From Alcaligenes faecalis (lineage in GTDB: Bacteria > Pseudomonadota > Gammaproteobacteria > Burkholderiales > Burkholderiaceae_B), in assembly GCF_041521385.1 (NCBI RefSeq), contig NZ_CP168006.1:2198858-2262857 (forward strand): a stretch of 64,000 nt of DNA. Reading direction: 5' to 3'. This document shows positions 44,589-53,288 of this stretch, one piece after another. The position numbers were made by a program, and so were the translations under genes. The notes beneath the pieces are model-generated. The model ran no database searches. It was not told the origin of the DNA and worked only from the letters and a program-made list of their open reading frames with translations. Each line of letters opens with the position of its first letter. Position 1 is the first letter of the stretch.

Positions 44589-45150
44589 TTCTTATCGTTC
44601 CAGATTTTATAGTGATCTGCGAGGGCATGATAAGTGCTCAAGGCCCTGTTCACCCCATTTTATCGATCTGAAACAGGTGTGGCTGAAGATCTTGAGCTGT
44701 GTTTTGTGACGGTCAGGTCAAGCTTTGGGGAAACGGTGTGGAAAGGATGTTTATAGCAAAGGGCCTGGGTTTTGTAACTGTCTGCGCTCTTTGCACCAAG
44801 CCTCATAATTAGCGTTTAATGTGAGGCGACTTACTATCTGTAAGTTTGTCTGCACCTTCTTACAATTTCGCTTCTTCGGGGCCTTGGTGTTCAAGCTAAA
44901 TTAAGGGCTTATCTGATAAAATCCCAGTTAAATTGCCCGACTCAAGACCTTTTTGCGTATAGGATTCAGGCTTGGTCTTAAGCGTTTAATTTTAAGTGCA
45001 TGATAAGCACAAAAAACCATTCCAATCACTCCGGCCATAAAGCAGGGTTGTTTTTTGCTTTGCCTGATCGGAATAAAAACAATAATAACCAGAACTTATT
45101 TCTAGAAAAGGCGCTGTTGTAGCGGCTCTTAAAGGAATAAAGATTTTGTT
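44589..45150. other. Non-coding spacer of about 560 bases
   Basis: Upstream region of both the dehydratase-like gene and the MarR-type gene. I see short direct repeats of GCGTTTAAT (44813 and 44981) but no gene or terminator. A 74-codon minus-strand frame at its right end is not convincing. Confidence 0.45.
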
Positions 45151-45504
45151 ATGAAAACTGCTACCAGACCTGCTGATATATATATGCGTTTTTTGCAGCT
45201 CGCCGATTCGCTGCATACCTTGCCTTGCTTACCTTGCCTGGACCCTCTTGAAGAGCGTATCTTGGTGCTGGTTGCCAAGGCGTCAAAAGATTGTCTGCGT
45301 TTGTCGGTACGCGATGTCATGGCCGTAGAGCGGCTGGGGTCGCCAGCGACCATACATACCCGGCTCAAGTCCATGCGCGAGAAAGGCTGGATCGTTCTCA
45401 GTGACACGGAGGACACACGCCGCAAACAAGTTGATCTGAGCCAGGCTGCCCTGCTGCATTTTGACCGCCTTTCTGCCTGTCTTTTAGAGGCGGCTAATGT
45501 CTGA
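45151..45504 (+). CDS. MarR-like winged-helix DNA-binding protein
   Basis: A 117-residue protein with a winged helix-turn-helix: SVRDVMAVERLGSPATIHTRLKSMREKGWIVLSDTEDTRRKQVDLS is the recognition-helix-plus-wing pattern of MarR proteins (the DTRRKQVDL wing is the diagnostic part). It is shorter than usual MarR regulators (about 140), with reduced dimerisation helices. A CLPCL segment near residue 26 contains two cysteines. The target is unknown; the neighbouring genes do not form an obvious regulon. Confidence 0.75.
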   Translation: MKTATRPADIYMRFLQLADSLHTLPCLPCLDPLEERILVLVAKASKDCLRLSVRDVMAVERLGSPATIHTRLKSMREKGWIVLSDTEDTRRKQVDLSQAALLHFDRLSACLLEAANV

Positions 45505-45729
45505 TTGCACAAATAGTGTAGTGATGCATTGTGTGTACTTCCAGAATCTGCAGACAGTAAGCTTTTGGCATCACGCAAATAAGTTGGACGCATTTATCCC
45601 AAAAGTACGTATGTCCGACACAAAAAAGAAAGGCTAAAAATCAGGCATTTGTTCCAAGATTTGCCTGCCAGCAAAGAGTCTATTTTCTATACTCAAGACT
45701 CATGTTGAATTTCCAGGTTTGGAGGCAGA

Positions 45730-46518
45730 ATGCGCTTACCCATCTATCAGGTCGATGCCTTTACTGACACCTTGTTTGCAGGCAACCCTGCCGCTGTGGT
45801 GTTGTTGTCCGAGTTCCCTGACGACGCTTTGATGCAGTCGATTGCGGGCGAGAACAATTTGGCTGAGACGGCCTTTCTGGTACCACAAGGTCCGGATTTT
45901 GGCTTGCGCTGGTTTACCCCCACGGTAGAAGTGCCCTTGTGTGGTCACGCTACGTTGGCCAGTGCGGCGGTCGTGCTGCAATACATACGTCCTCAAGATA
46001 GCCAAGTGGTGTTCCATACCCTGAGTGGTGCGTTGACGGTGCGTCGCGATGAGACAGGCTATGTCATGGATTTTCCGGCGCGTCCGGTTACTCGTGTGGA
46101 TGACGATCCCAGGCTGGAAGAAACTTTGGGTACCAAGATTACGCAATTGTGGCGTAATGACTTTACCCATTTGGCTGTAGTGGAAACCGAGGAACAGGTG
46201 CGACAACTGCAGATAGATACGGCAGCTATGATGGCGATTGGTTACGAAGGATGTATTGTGACCGCGGCGGGCTCGGGCCAGTTTGATATTGTCAGTCGCT
46301 TTTTTGCGCCCGGTCACGGCATTGAAGAAGATCCTGTGACGGGGTCGGCTCACTGTGCCTTGTTGCCTTATTGGGCCCCTATTCTGGGTAAAAATCATCT
46401 ACGGGCTTATCAGGCTTCCGAGCGTGGGGGCGTACTGGATTGCACCTTGGATGGTGATCGCGTGTTTCTGAAGGGGCAAGCCGCCATGTATATGGAAGGC
46501 CATATCCAGGTTGGTTAA
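45730..46518 (+). CDS. PhzF-family isomerase/epimerase-like protein
   Basis: A 262-residue PhzF-fold protein. The N-terminal YQVDAFTDTLFAGNPAAVVLL, the active-site glutamate segment NNLAETAFLV (Glu near residue 46), PLCGHATLASAAVV and EEDPVTGSAHCALLPYW are all characteristic. GGAGG lies six bases before the ATG. In phenazine makers PhzF isomerises dihydrohydroxyanthranilate, but no other phenazine gene is here, so a metabolic role of unknown substrate is likelier. Confidence 0.9.
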   Translation: MRLPIYQVDAFTDTLFAGNPAAVVLLSEFPDDALMQSIAGENNLAETAFLVPQGPDFGLRWFTPTVEVPLCGHATLASAAVVLQYIRPQDSQVVFHTLSGALTVRRDETGYVMDFPARPVTRVDDDPRLEETLGTKITQLWRNDFTHLAVVETEEQVRQLQIDTAAMMAIGYEGCIVTAAGSGQFDIVSRFFAPGHGIEEDPVTGSAHCALLPYWAPILGKNHLRAYQASERGGVLDCTLDGDRVFLKGQAAMYMEGHIQVG

Positions 46519-46571
46519 GGTGGCGTGGGGCGTGCTTTTTGTAGGGTGATTTTTATGCTTTTTGATCTCTT

Positions 46572-47597
46572 ATGATTCCTGTCGCGCCGTTTTCGCCGAT
46601 ACTTTTATTGCTCATTACGCTTGGCCCGCTCGCATTGTTTTTTTTGCTGGTTTGGGTGGTTTTGCTTTTAGTTCAGCCACAGCGGCGGGCAAACTTTAAG
46701 AAAAACCCCTGGCCACGAATACTACTTTTACTTCCCTTGCTGGTATTGGCGCTCTACTACAGTTTTTTCCAGTGGGAGGTCTATCAGTTCAAGAAACGTC
46801 AGGAACAGGAGCTGGCTAGTCGCCAGCATGTTTTAAAAGAGCCTGGTCGTTTTGCTGGAATTGATATGCCAGCCGGAACAGAGCTGGAGTTGAGTGTATG
46901 GGGCGACCCGGACAGCGTGTCCTGGGCTCGTTTTCCGGAGGCGGTCATGGTGGGCAATGCCCCAGTACTGTCCTTCGAGCGCCCCCGTCCCGATCTGCAA
47001 AACTCTAGCTGGAAACTGCATCTGGCCGGTGATGCAACGCTGGAGGGTTGGCAGTGTGATGGCAGCCAAGTAATTGAAATGGAACAAGATTCTACGGTAG
47101 AGACCGGCTTTCGCTTTGTTAGCTGCTTTTTGAGCAAAGGGAACCGGATTACAGGCTGGAGTCCCTATGCGGCGGCTTCCAATATGAGCTCTGCTCCGGA
47201 CCTCATGCTGGATTTGCCTGCTGGAACCTTGGTTCAGTCCCGACCCGACGGAACTTTGTACACCAATGGTGATCGGGATCAGGACCGTTGGATGGTACGT
47301 GTAGAGGAAGAAGGCTTACAGATTCAGGCATGGAACCTGCTTTTGGAGCATGCTTATTTCTCAGTCGATAAAAATAAAGACTTGCTCTATCTCTCTCAAG
47401 CGCGATTGGCTCAGAAAATTCAATTGGGTGGGTTTACCTATCTGGCCGGTACTCGTGTGTCTACACCTAACTATCGTTTTTACCCTCAGTGGCCTCTTTT
47501 ACTGAAAATGGTATTGGACTCTGGTGAGGATTCGGTTCAACGTAAAGAACAGTTCCATACGTTGCCCGATGGCCAGATTTTGGACGAATTTCAGTAG
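46572..47597 (+). CDS. Unrecognised membrane-anchored protein
   Basis: A 341-residue protein I do not recognise. Two hydrophobic segments are visible near residues 7-34 and 49-66, then a long soluble part, probably periplasmic. That part has a beta-rich look with repeated short motifs: AGIDMPAGTELELS, LDLPAGTLVQSRPDGTLY and GGFTYLAGTRVSTPNYRFYP, each with an (I/L)xxPAGT-like turn. It has two cysteines, in WQCDGS and SCFLS. It starts 53 bases after the PhzF gene, with no clear Shine-Dalgarno. Function is unknown. Confidence 0.65.
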   Translation: MIPVAPFSPILLLLITLGPLALFFLLVWVVLLLVQPQRRANFKKNPWPRILLLLPLLVLALYYSFFQWEVYQFKKRQEQELASRQHVLKEPGRFAGIDMPAGTELELSVWGDPDSVSWARFPEAVMVGNAPVLSFERPRPDLQNSSWKLHLAGDATLEGWQCDGSQVIEMEQDSTVETGFRFVSCFLSKGNRITGWSPYAAASNMSSAPDLMLDLPAGTLVQSRPDGTLYTNGDRDQDRWMVRVEEEGLQIQAWNLLLEHAYFSVDKNKDLLYLSQARLAQKIQLGGFTYLAGTRVSTPNYRFYPQWPLLLKMVLDSGEDSVQRKEQFHTLPDGQILDEFQ

Positions 47598-47886
47598 TTA
47601 ACGGCGCAATGCTGGCTTTTTTTACCTGTAATCTGCATTTTTTTTGTGGTGAGTGTAATTAAATAAGGCGAATTTGTTTTGGTTGGCTCAATTTGAGTTA
47701 ATGTAAGCATTTGAAGCGATTGTATAAAATAAAAACGTAACATTTTCAAAAGTTGGCTGTTAGACAGCCAGAAATTTGGTGGCTACTGGTTTCCTTTCCT
47801 GAGGTTTGGGGCTCGAGCGGCAGGAACGTGCCGCCATCCTGAAACCGCCCTATTGCTGGCGTAACTGAACAAGGTTAGATGCCGCT
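47598..47886. other. Spacer upstream of the FecR-like gene
   Basis: Nearly 290 bases, A+T-rich between 47.63 and 47.76 kb. No sigma-factor gene or other gene is present. Inverted AGCCAACAT... type pairs were sought but none is convincing. Confidence 0.4.
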
Positions 47887-48639
47887 ATGACGACATATCA
47901 AGGGGAGCTGCTGGAGCATACGCAGGCTCACGCACAAGCTGCTTATTGGTTCACTCGCTTGAACTCCGGCGAGGCGACGGCTGCCGAATTACGGGAATTT
48001 GAGGATTGGCGTCGTGACAATCCTGAAAATGAACGTTCATATCGATACATTTGCTATTTTTGTGACGCCAGTCTGGATGCGCCTGAGCATGAAATCCGCC
48101 GTTTATTGGTGAGTTCAGGACAGAAGGCTGCCTCGCTCAAGCTTTCTCACCGTGGTTTGCTGGCCGGCTTGTTTGTTGTGACCTTGGCGCTGACGGTGTT
48201 TTTCTTTTGGCCGGAGCGGGTACTGCGACAAGAGCATCTGGTATCGGGTACACAAACGCTGGAGCAGCGGTTTGTGGATGGCACTGTCGTGCGACTGGGG
48301 CCTGATTCAGCTCTTGAAGTCCGCGAGTACGAGGACAGGCTGAATCTGCAACTGTTACGCGGTCAGGTCACTTTGCTGCTGGCTGATCCCACACAAAAGA
48401 GCGTGACGGTCTTTAACAGTTTTGCGCAGGCACGCAGCGACAAGGGGCAGTTTTCGGCCTTTCTGGACAGCGATCAAATGAAGTTTGCCGTGGATACCGG
48501 CTCGGTCGAAGTCTCCAGTGGAACATGGTGGCGTCGGCAAATCCGGGTGCTGATTCCTGGTCAGCATATTTTTGTGGATCGATGGTCTGGAATGAAACGG
48601 GTTCAACCCGCTCCTATATCTCCCAATAAGGCCGACTAA
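47887..48639 (+). CDS. FecR-like membrane protein with DUF4880, no adjacent sigma factor
   Basis: A 250-residue protein. The N-terminal DUF4880 domain has AYWFTRLNSGEATAAELREFEDWR; a membrane segment is near residues 88-106 (LLAGLFVVTLALTVFFFW); the periplasmic FecR domain has the pattern TLEQRFVDGTVVRLGPDSALEVREYEDRLNLQLLRGQVTLLL (the DGT-x-L-x-x-S core is diagnostic). Such proteins normally regulate an ECF sigma factor for TonB-dependent uptake, but neither a sigma-factor gene nor a TonB receptor is in the vicinity. The converging neighbour is the autotransporter. It may be an orphan regulator. Confidence 0.83.
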   Translation: MTTYQGELLEHTQAHAQAAYWFTRLNSGEATAAELREFEDWRRDNPENERSYRYICYFCDASLDAPEHEIRRLLVSSGQKAASLKLSHRGLLAGLFVVTLALTVFFFWPERVLRQEHLVSGTQTLEQRFVDGTVVRLGPDSALEVREYEDRLNLQLLRGQVTLLLADPTQKSVTVFNSFAQARSDKGQFSAFLDSDQMKFAVDTGSVEVSSGTWWRRQIRVLIPGQHIFVDRWSGMKRVQPAPISPNKAD

Positions 48640-48649
48640 AAGTCGGCCT
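48630..48649. terminator. Terminator overlapping the FecR-like stop
   Basis: A perfect AGGCCGACT / AGTCGGCCT stem (48630-48638 and 48641-48649) has a minimal loop and includes the stop codon of the FecR-like gene. It lies 18 bases from the autotransporter stop, so it may serve both converging genes. The T tract is poor. Confidence 0.6.
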
Positions 48650-48666
48650 CTTACATTTCAGCGCGT

Positions 48667-51600
48667 TTAGAACATCCAGTTCAAGAACAATTTACCGTTT
48701 ATATCGGCCCGACTATCACCCAATAAACGGGTATTGGCCGACAACCCTAAACGCAGTCGCTCGGACTGCTGCAAGCTGATGCTGGTTCCCAGCGACAAGG
48801 CATGGTGATCCACTCGTGCATAACGCCCCTCAAAACCTACAGATTGGGCACTGGCAAAAGCCGCTTCCTGGGTTTGATTGCGGCTTAGCAACGCCTGCTC
48901 CCAGGCCACTGAGAAGGATGTTTGCAGTTGGCGATTCTGGCTTAAATCCCAGTTCTGACGCAGGGCCAGGCCGATGGAAGCCTGCAAGGCGTTTTGTCGG
49001 CTGGCGTCCAGGCGCAGACGGCTGGCGGCATCGCCACTTTCTTCCAGTCCTGGGCGACGGTAATGGAGGTAATCCAGAGCCAGAACCGGCCCGATGCTGC
49101 CGTTTGCACCCAGTGCCCAGTTGTAGCCAGTCTGTACCCCTAGCGAGAAGGTATGAGCAGTCCAATCCGAAGCAGGACGCGCCTGATAGCCTGCAAAACT
49201 GATGTCACGGTTCATCTTGCCCTGCTCTATCCCTACGCGCATTTGCGCCAGGCCGTTCCAGCCTTCCTGGCTGTAGCCACGGTAGCGGGCATGCACACCC
49301 AGGCCCAGGCCCGTCAGCTTGCTCTTGGCCTGGAAGGGGGCATTTACATTGACGCGTTGCTCGTTGGCATTGCCGTGTACGCCCAGGCTCCAGTCACTGC
49401 CTTCAGCGCGGTGTTCTACCCCCAGCATCACTCCATAGATTTCGCTGCGGTGATCAACATCATTGCCGCCCAGTTGCCAGTGGTAGCGGCCGCCATAGGT
49501 CTGGATGAAGCTTTGCCAGCCGCTCTTGTTGATACCGTTGGTTTGGCGCAGTTGTTCGGATACCAGGTGTTCGCGGCGCAAGGCGGCGGCGGTTTGGGCG
49601 GCGTAGGAACCAGCACTTAGCTGATCCAGGGCCAGACCAATATCGCTGCCATCTGCACGCGAGAAGTCCATGGCTTGATACACGGCCGCCAGGGACTGAT
49701 TACCTGCGGAAGCCTGTGCCAGGCTGGTACCAACAGCGGCGGCATTGGGCGATGCTGCGTACTGGGCATACGCATTCTGATTACGGCTGACAGTCCAGCC
49801 ATTGCCTGTACTTTCTACATTCAGGGTGGGGGATGTCAGCGTGGCATTGAGCGCAGCAAACTGCCCTTGTGTCTGGCTGGCGGTGAACACCTTGTCCTGA
49901 TTCAATGTCCAGCCGTTTTGATACCAGTCTGGCTGCAGATCCACGGTCAACTCGCCATCGAGCTGAGCCAGGCCCTGCACATCAACATGATCATTCTGGG
50001 TGGCCGAGGCCTCCAACAGAATGCGGCCAGCGGCACCTTGGACAAAATTGCCCTTGATCGTCATGTGCCCGTAGGAGTTCCCGGGGCTGAGTGTGCCGTT
50101 ATTGGTGAAGTTGTATTCAGGGTTGAGGGTGAATTCGCTATTGCCATACAGGGTCGCGCCCTGATCCACGCGCAAGCCGTACAGCTCATGCTGGCCATTC
50201 AAGGAAGTGGCGCCCCCGGCAATGACGACAGCCAGATTGTTTTGGCCTTTGATATTGCCGTCATAACGTATCTGGAAGTCGGGGTCAGCCGCATTGGTAG
50301 CACGACCATTTTTATCGGCCTTTTGACCAAAGCTGATACGGGTCAGCAGCAGTTGCTGGTCGGCGTCGCGGCGGTTGTAATCCGAGGTAATGTCACCTGT
50401 GATTTGTGCGCCCTGCAGAATATTGATGTTCTGTACCCAGGCATTGTCCGCGATATGGATGGCCGCCTTCTGACCCGACAAGGTGCCGGACAAATCGTAA
50501 TTACTGATCAAGGCACCTTGCAATATTTCCGGTACAGTGCGTAGCTGGCCTTTAGCCATGAGCATCCAGGAGCCGTGATACTCATCGTTGCTACCCATGG
50601 CGTTCTGCCCGAAATCGAACAAGGCTCCGACGCCATCCTGACCATCTGCCCGGACTTCACCTTGCTGGACAATATTGTGATGGCGGCCATAGCTGAACTG
50701 CAGGCCACGACCATACCAGCCGTGGGCATGAATACGCGTCGACTCGGGAATGATGAGCGTGTTTTCGCTACCGTCCACACGTACGCCTACCCCCCCTGGC
50801 CCGGCTGTCAGCAGATCCGCCGCCTGGCGAATGAGGTTGCGTTCGCCATAAATGTGCAGGCCCAAGCCTTGTGTGGCCATGTTGTATTGACCAGGCAGAT
50901 AGGTCGTGCCGTCTTCATTGCGCGCAAAGTAGCCATTGGTATTGTTCAGGGTGACGTCGTCCCCATAGACCGAATAGCCAAAGAAGTTGCGGCGATCAAT
51001 GCTCAGCCCAATATCCTGCAGGGCGGCAATTTCGGCTTCCATCAGATTCACGTAGTTGCGATAGGTCTGATGGCTCATCAAGCTGTTGCGCAGCTCGGTG
51101 TGGCTCATATAGTTGCGATCCACGCCATACTGCGGCTGGTCGTGGACGTTCAAGATGCTGACCGGGATGCCCGGCATGGCGCCATTCAGGACTGCCTGTA
51201 CATGATCCCCAGTGAAGTAGCCCTTGTCCTGGCGCAGGTCAAAAGCGTCAGGGTCGTAGGGGTTGGTGCAAACGGAACACAGGATTTTCTGCCCAGGGCT
51301 GGGGGCTCGACCCTGATCATCGCGCAAGCCCAAGGCCCAGGGGCTAAGGTCATTCTGGAAGAAGGGGTCGGGTGGATCGAAACTGTCTGCAGGCAAGTTG
51401 TCCATGACTGTGTTGCTGATGCCCAAGGCATGAGCTAGCTCATGAAAAATTACCGCGTTGTAATCGACTTTGCCGGTCAAGGGCAGTTGGCTGGGAGTAG
51501 CTGGGACCGTGTCCATATCCAGTTTTCCGACACCGATAACGGCATCGGGGTTGTTTGGATCGCCCTGGAAGATCCCCTGCAAGCGTGCTTGTAAGGCCGA

Positions 51601-51969
51601 CAAGGTGAAATTGGGATGGGATGGGCTGGTCAGTCGAGCACCATAAGCATTGGCGTTCTTTTCATTCATAGTGCCCAGGTTGATGACAGCCGGTGTGTAT
51701 CCCACTGGCAACTTAATGATTTCGGCCCAGCGCCCCAGTGCGGCACGAATTTTCAGTCGCCCATTCTCGTCAATTTCTTGGGGGGAAACGCGTGGATCGG
51801 ACTGATCCGACGTATCGTAGCCCCCATCATCAGGTCCATAGATCCGCAATTCAAAGGCCGGTTGACCCTGTTGGTTCAAAATGAATTCAGTCTGGTAAGC
51901 ATGGGCGCTGCTGGTCCAGCTCAAGGCCACCAGGGTGTGGCCGAGTAGTGCTTTGATTTTGAAGTCCAT
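48667..51969 (-). CDS. Autotransporter (type V secretion) with an HExxH zinc-metalloprotease-like passenger
   Basis: Counted from ATG 51969 the protein has 1100 residues and begins MDFKIKALLGHTLVALSW, a signal peptide ending SSAHA. A GTG at 52014 would add 15 residues; neither start has a good ribosome-binding site. The passenger has HELAHALGIS (residues 176-185) and a possible Met-turn SLMSHQTYRNY, so it resembles a zinc metalloprotease, but the third metal ligand expected two residues later is Asn, not His. A CSVC pair lies near residue 282. Beta-helix-like repeats follow, then a C-terminal autotransporter barrel from about residue 820, ending NGKLFLNWMF. It is alone, converging on the FecR-like gene. 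Confidence 0.88.
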   Translation of the reverse strand: MDFKIKALLGHTLVALSWTSSAHAYQTEFILNQQGQPAFELRIYGPDDGGYDTSDQSDPRVSPQEIDENGRLKIRAALGRWAEIIKLPVGYTPAVINLGTMNEKNANAYGARLTSPSHPNFTLSALQARLQGIFQGDPNNPDAVIGVGKLDMDTVPATPSQLPLTGKVDYNAVIFHELAHALGISNTVMDNLPADSFDPPDPFFQNDLSPWALGLRDDQGRAPSPGQKILCSVCTNPYDPDAFDLRQDKGYFTGDHVQAVLNGAMPGIPVSILNVHDQPQYGVDRNYMSHTELRNSLMSHQTYRNYVNLMEAEIAALQDIGLSIDRRNFFGYSVYGDDVTLNNTNGYFARNEDGTTYLPGQYNMATQGLGLHIYGERNLIRQAADLLTAGPGGVGVRVDGSENTLIIPESTRIHAHGWYGRGLQFSYGRHHNIVQQGEVRADGQDGVGALFDFGQNAMGSNDEYHGSWMLMAKGQLRTVPEILQGALISNYDLSGTLSGQKAAIHIADNAWVQNINILQGAQITGDITSDYNRRDADQQLLLTRISFGQKADKNGRATNAADPDFQIRYDGNIKGQNNLAVVIAGGATSLNGQHELYGLRVDQGATLYGNSEFTLNPEYNFTNNGTLSPGNSYGHMTIKGNFVQGAAGRILLEASATQNDHVDVQGLAQLDGELTVDLQPDWYQNGWTLNQDKVFTASQTQGQFAALNATLTSPTLNVESTGNGWTVSRNQNAYAQYAASPNAAAVGTSLAQASAGNQSLAAVYQAMDFSRADGSDIGLALDQLSAGSYAAQTAAALRREHLVSEQLRQTNGINKSGWQSFIQTYGGRYHWQLGGNDVDHRSEIYGVMLGVEHRAEGSDWSLGVHGNANEQRVNVNAPFQAKSKLTGLGLGVHARYRGYSQEGWNGLAQMRVGIEQGKMNRDISFAGYQARPASDWTAHTFSLGVQTGYNWALGANGSIGPVLALDYLHYRRPGLEESGDAASRLRLDASRQNALQASIGLALRQNWDLSQNRQLQTSFSVAWEQALLSRNQTQEAAFASAQSVGFEGRYARVDHHALSLGTSISLQQSERLRLGLSANTRLLGDSRADINGKLFLNWMF

Positions 51970-52077
51970 GGGATTCAGAGAAAGAAGGCAATGGTTAGGG
52001 GGCACTTTTATCACGGTAAAGAACGATTGGGTTTCAGCCGTAACTTCTAAGGGATAAAGTGTTCAAGAGAGGAAAGT

Positions 52078-52578
52078 ATGACCATAGAGATCAGTGGACG
52101 GGGTTTAATACAGAGACAAACTAGGCCCGTGGCCGAACCGTTGAATGCGACGGCCATGACACCTTCAGTAGTGCCCGAACAAGACAAGCTGGATTCCATA
52201 GACGCATCGGGGCGTATCAAAGTGAACCTGTCTTCCTTGGGAAAAGAGCTGTCGCTGACCAGTCAGCAAGCTCCAAAAAAAGGTCGCGATAAGGATATTG
52301 ATAGCAGTTCCTTGCCCGATGGCATCAAGGACATACTTAAACGTATCCGTGATCTGAAAGAGCAGATTCAACAGAAATTGATGGAGCTGCAGCGTATCCA
52401 GGCCAGCCACAAAAGCAGCGAAGCAGAAAAAAAACAGGAGCTGGAGCGCGTGCAAAGCGAGCTCAATAGCTTGAACGGTGCTCTGTCCAGTGCGCATGCC
52501 ATGTTGAACAAGATCATGGACGACATTGAACTGGATGGAGATAGCCGTATGGAAGTGGCAGATTTGTTGATGAAGTAA
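52078..52578 (+). CDS. FlxA-like coiled-coil protein
   Basis: A 166-residue soluble protein. Residues 1-80 are low in structure; residues 82-150 form a coiled coil with heptads (IKDILKRIRDLKEQIQQKLMELQRIQ and on), like FlxA family proteins. AGAGAGGAAAG precedes the ATG. FlxA in E. coli belongs to the flagellar regulon, but the function is unknown, and no flagellar gene is nearby. It is divergent from the autotransporter with about 110 bases between the starts. Confidence 0.7.
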   Translation: MTIEISGRGLIQRQTRPVAEPLNATAMTPSVVPEQDKLDSIDASGRIKVNLSSLGKELSLTSQQAPKKGRDKDIDSSSLPDGIKDILKRIRDLKEQIQQKLMELQRIQASHKSSEAEKKQELERVQSELNSLNGALSSAHAMLNKIMDDIELDGDSRMEVADLLMK

Positions 52579-52696
52579 GAAGCCGTTCGACTGGCTTCGG
52601 GAGCCCTTGGGGGCGCAGATAGGTATGTCCACCTAAGCCTGTATGAATATGGACTGCGTCCTTTTTTGGGCAGCCAGGGGCTGTTTTTGCTGACGC

Positions 52697-53086
52697 TCAG
52701 GGTTGGTTTGCCACCGTCAAAGCTTGTGTAATTTTGTCGTTGAGCTGATGCGGAGACATCAAATTGGTGGTGACCTGTGCCTTGGTGCGAATGATATAGG
52801 CGGTCGAGGGATTCAGATTAATGCAATACACTACCAGCGAGCCCGCCCCCATGGGGGCCGCGCCAATATAAACCCCTAACTGATCGCTGGCTGCCGAATC
52901 ATTACGCTGGTGGTAGCCCTCCCCCGCGGCTGCCTGTTTGACTGTATCCAGACACTGAGCCACGTTTAAACGGGAGATGGAACGCTGTTCTGCCTCCAGC
53001 TCCAACGGCATCAGTTCCTGAGCCTGTACCGCCCAAGCGCCATGAAGCAAAGCTGCCATCAAAACCCACTTGTTGAGTGTGTGCAT
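52697..53086 (-). CDS. Small exported protein of unknown function
   Basis: A 129-residue protein with a signal peptide (MHTLNKWVLMAALLHGAWAVQA, the first 20 residues forming the hydrophobic core) and a mature domain starting QELMPLELEAEQ. Two cysteines (in AQCLDTV and VVYCINLN) could form a disulfide. An alternating NPSTAYIIRTKAQVTTN strand pattern follows. I do not recognise the family. It is monocistronic as far as can be seen. Confidence 0.7.
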   Translation of the reverse strand: MHTLNKWVLMAALLHGAWAVQAQELMPLELEAEQRSISRLNVAQCLDTVKQAAAGEGYHQRNDSAASDQLGVYIGAAPMGAGSLVVYCINLNPSTAYIIRTKAQVTTNLMSPHQLNDKITQALTVANQP

Positions 53087-53288
53087 GATGCCCTCCCGCA
53101 GGAGACAATGGAGCGTTCAGCATAGTCCCGATTGATCAGGGCAGGCTTTGATAGTGCTTAATTCAGGAACGAATATCGGGTTTTTACTGAGGTGGGGCCT
53201 GCTGGTAGCAGCCTGAATAGAGTAAGTATGCGGCCATCAGTGCACGGTCTGTTTTACGTCTTTTTTCTTTTAGCCAGGACTCTGGGCC

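Noticed and set aside
44992..45216. 74-codon minus-strand frame before the MarR-type gene
   Set aside because: It overlaps the start of the supported MarR-like gene and has no recognisable features.
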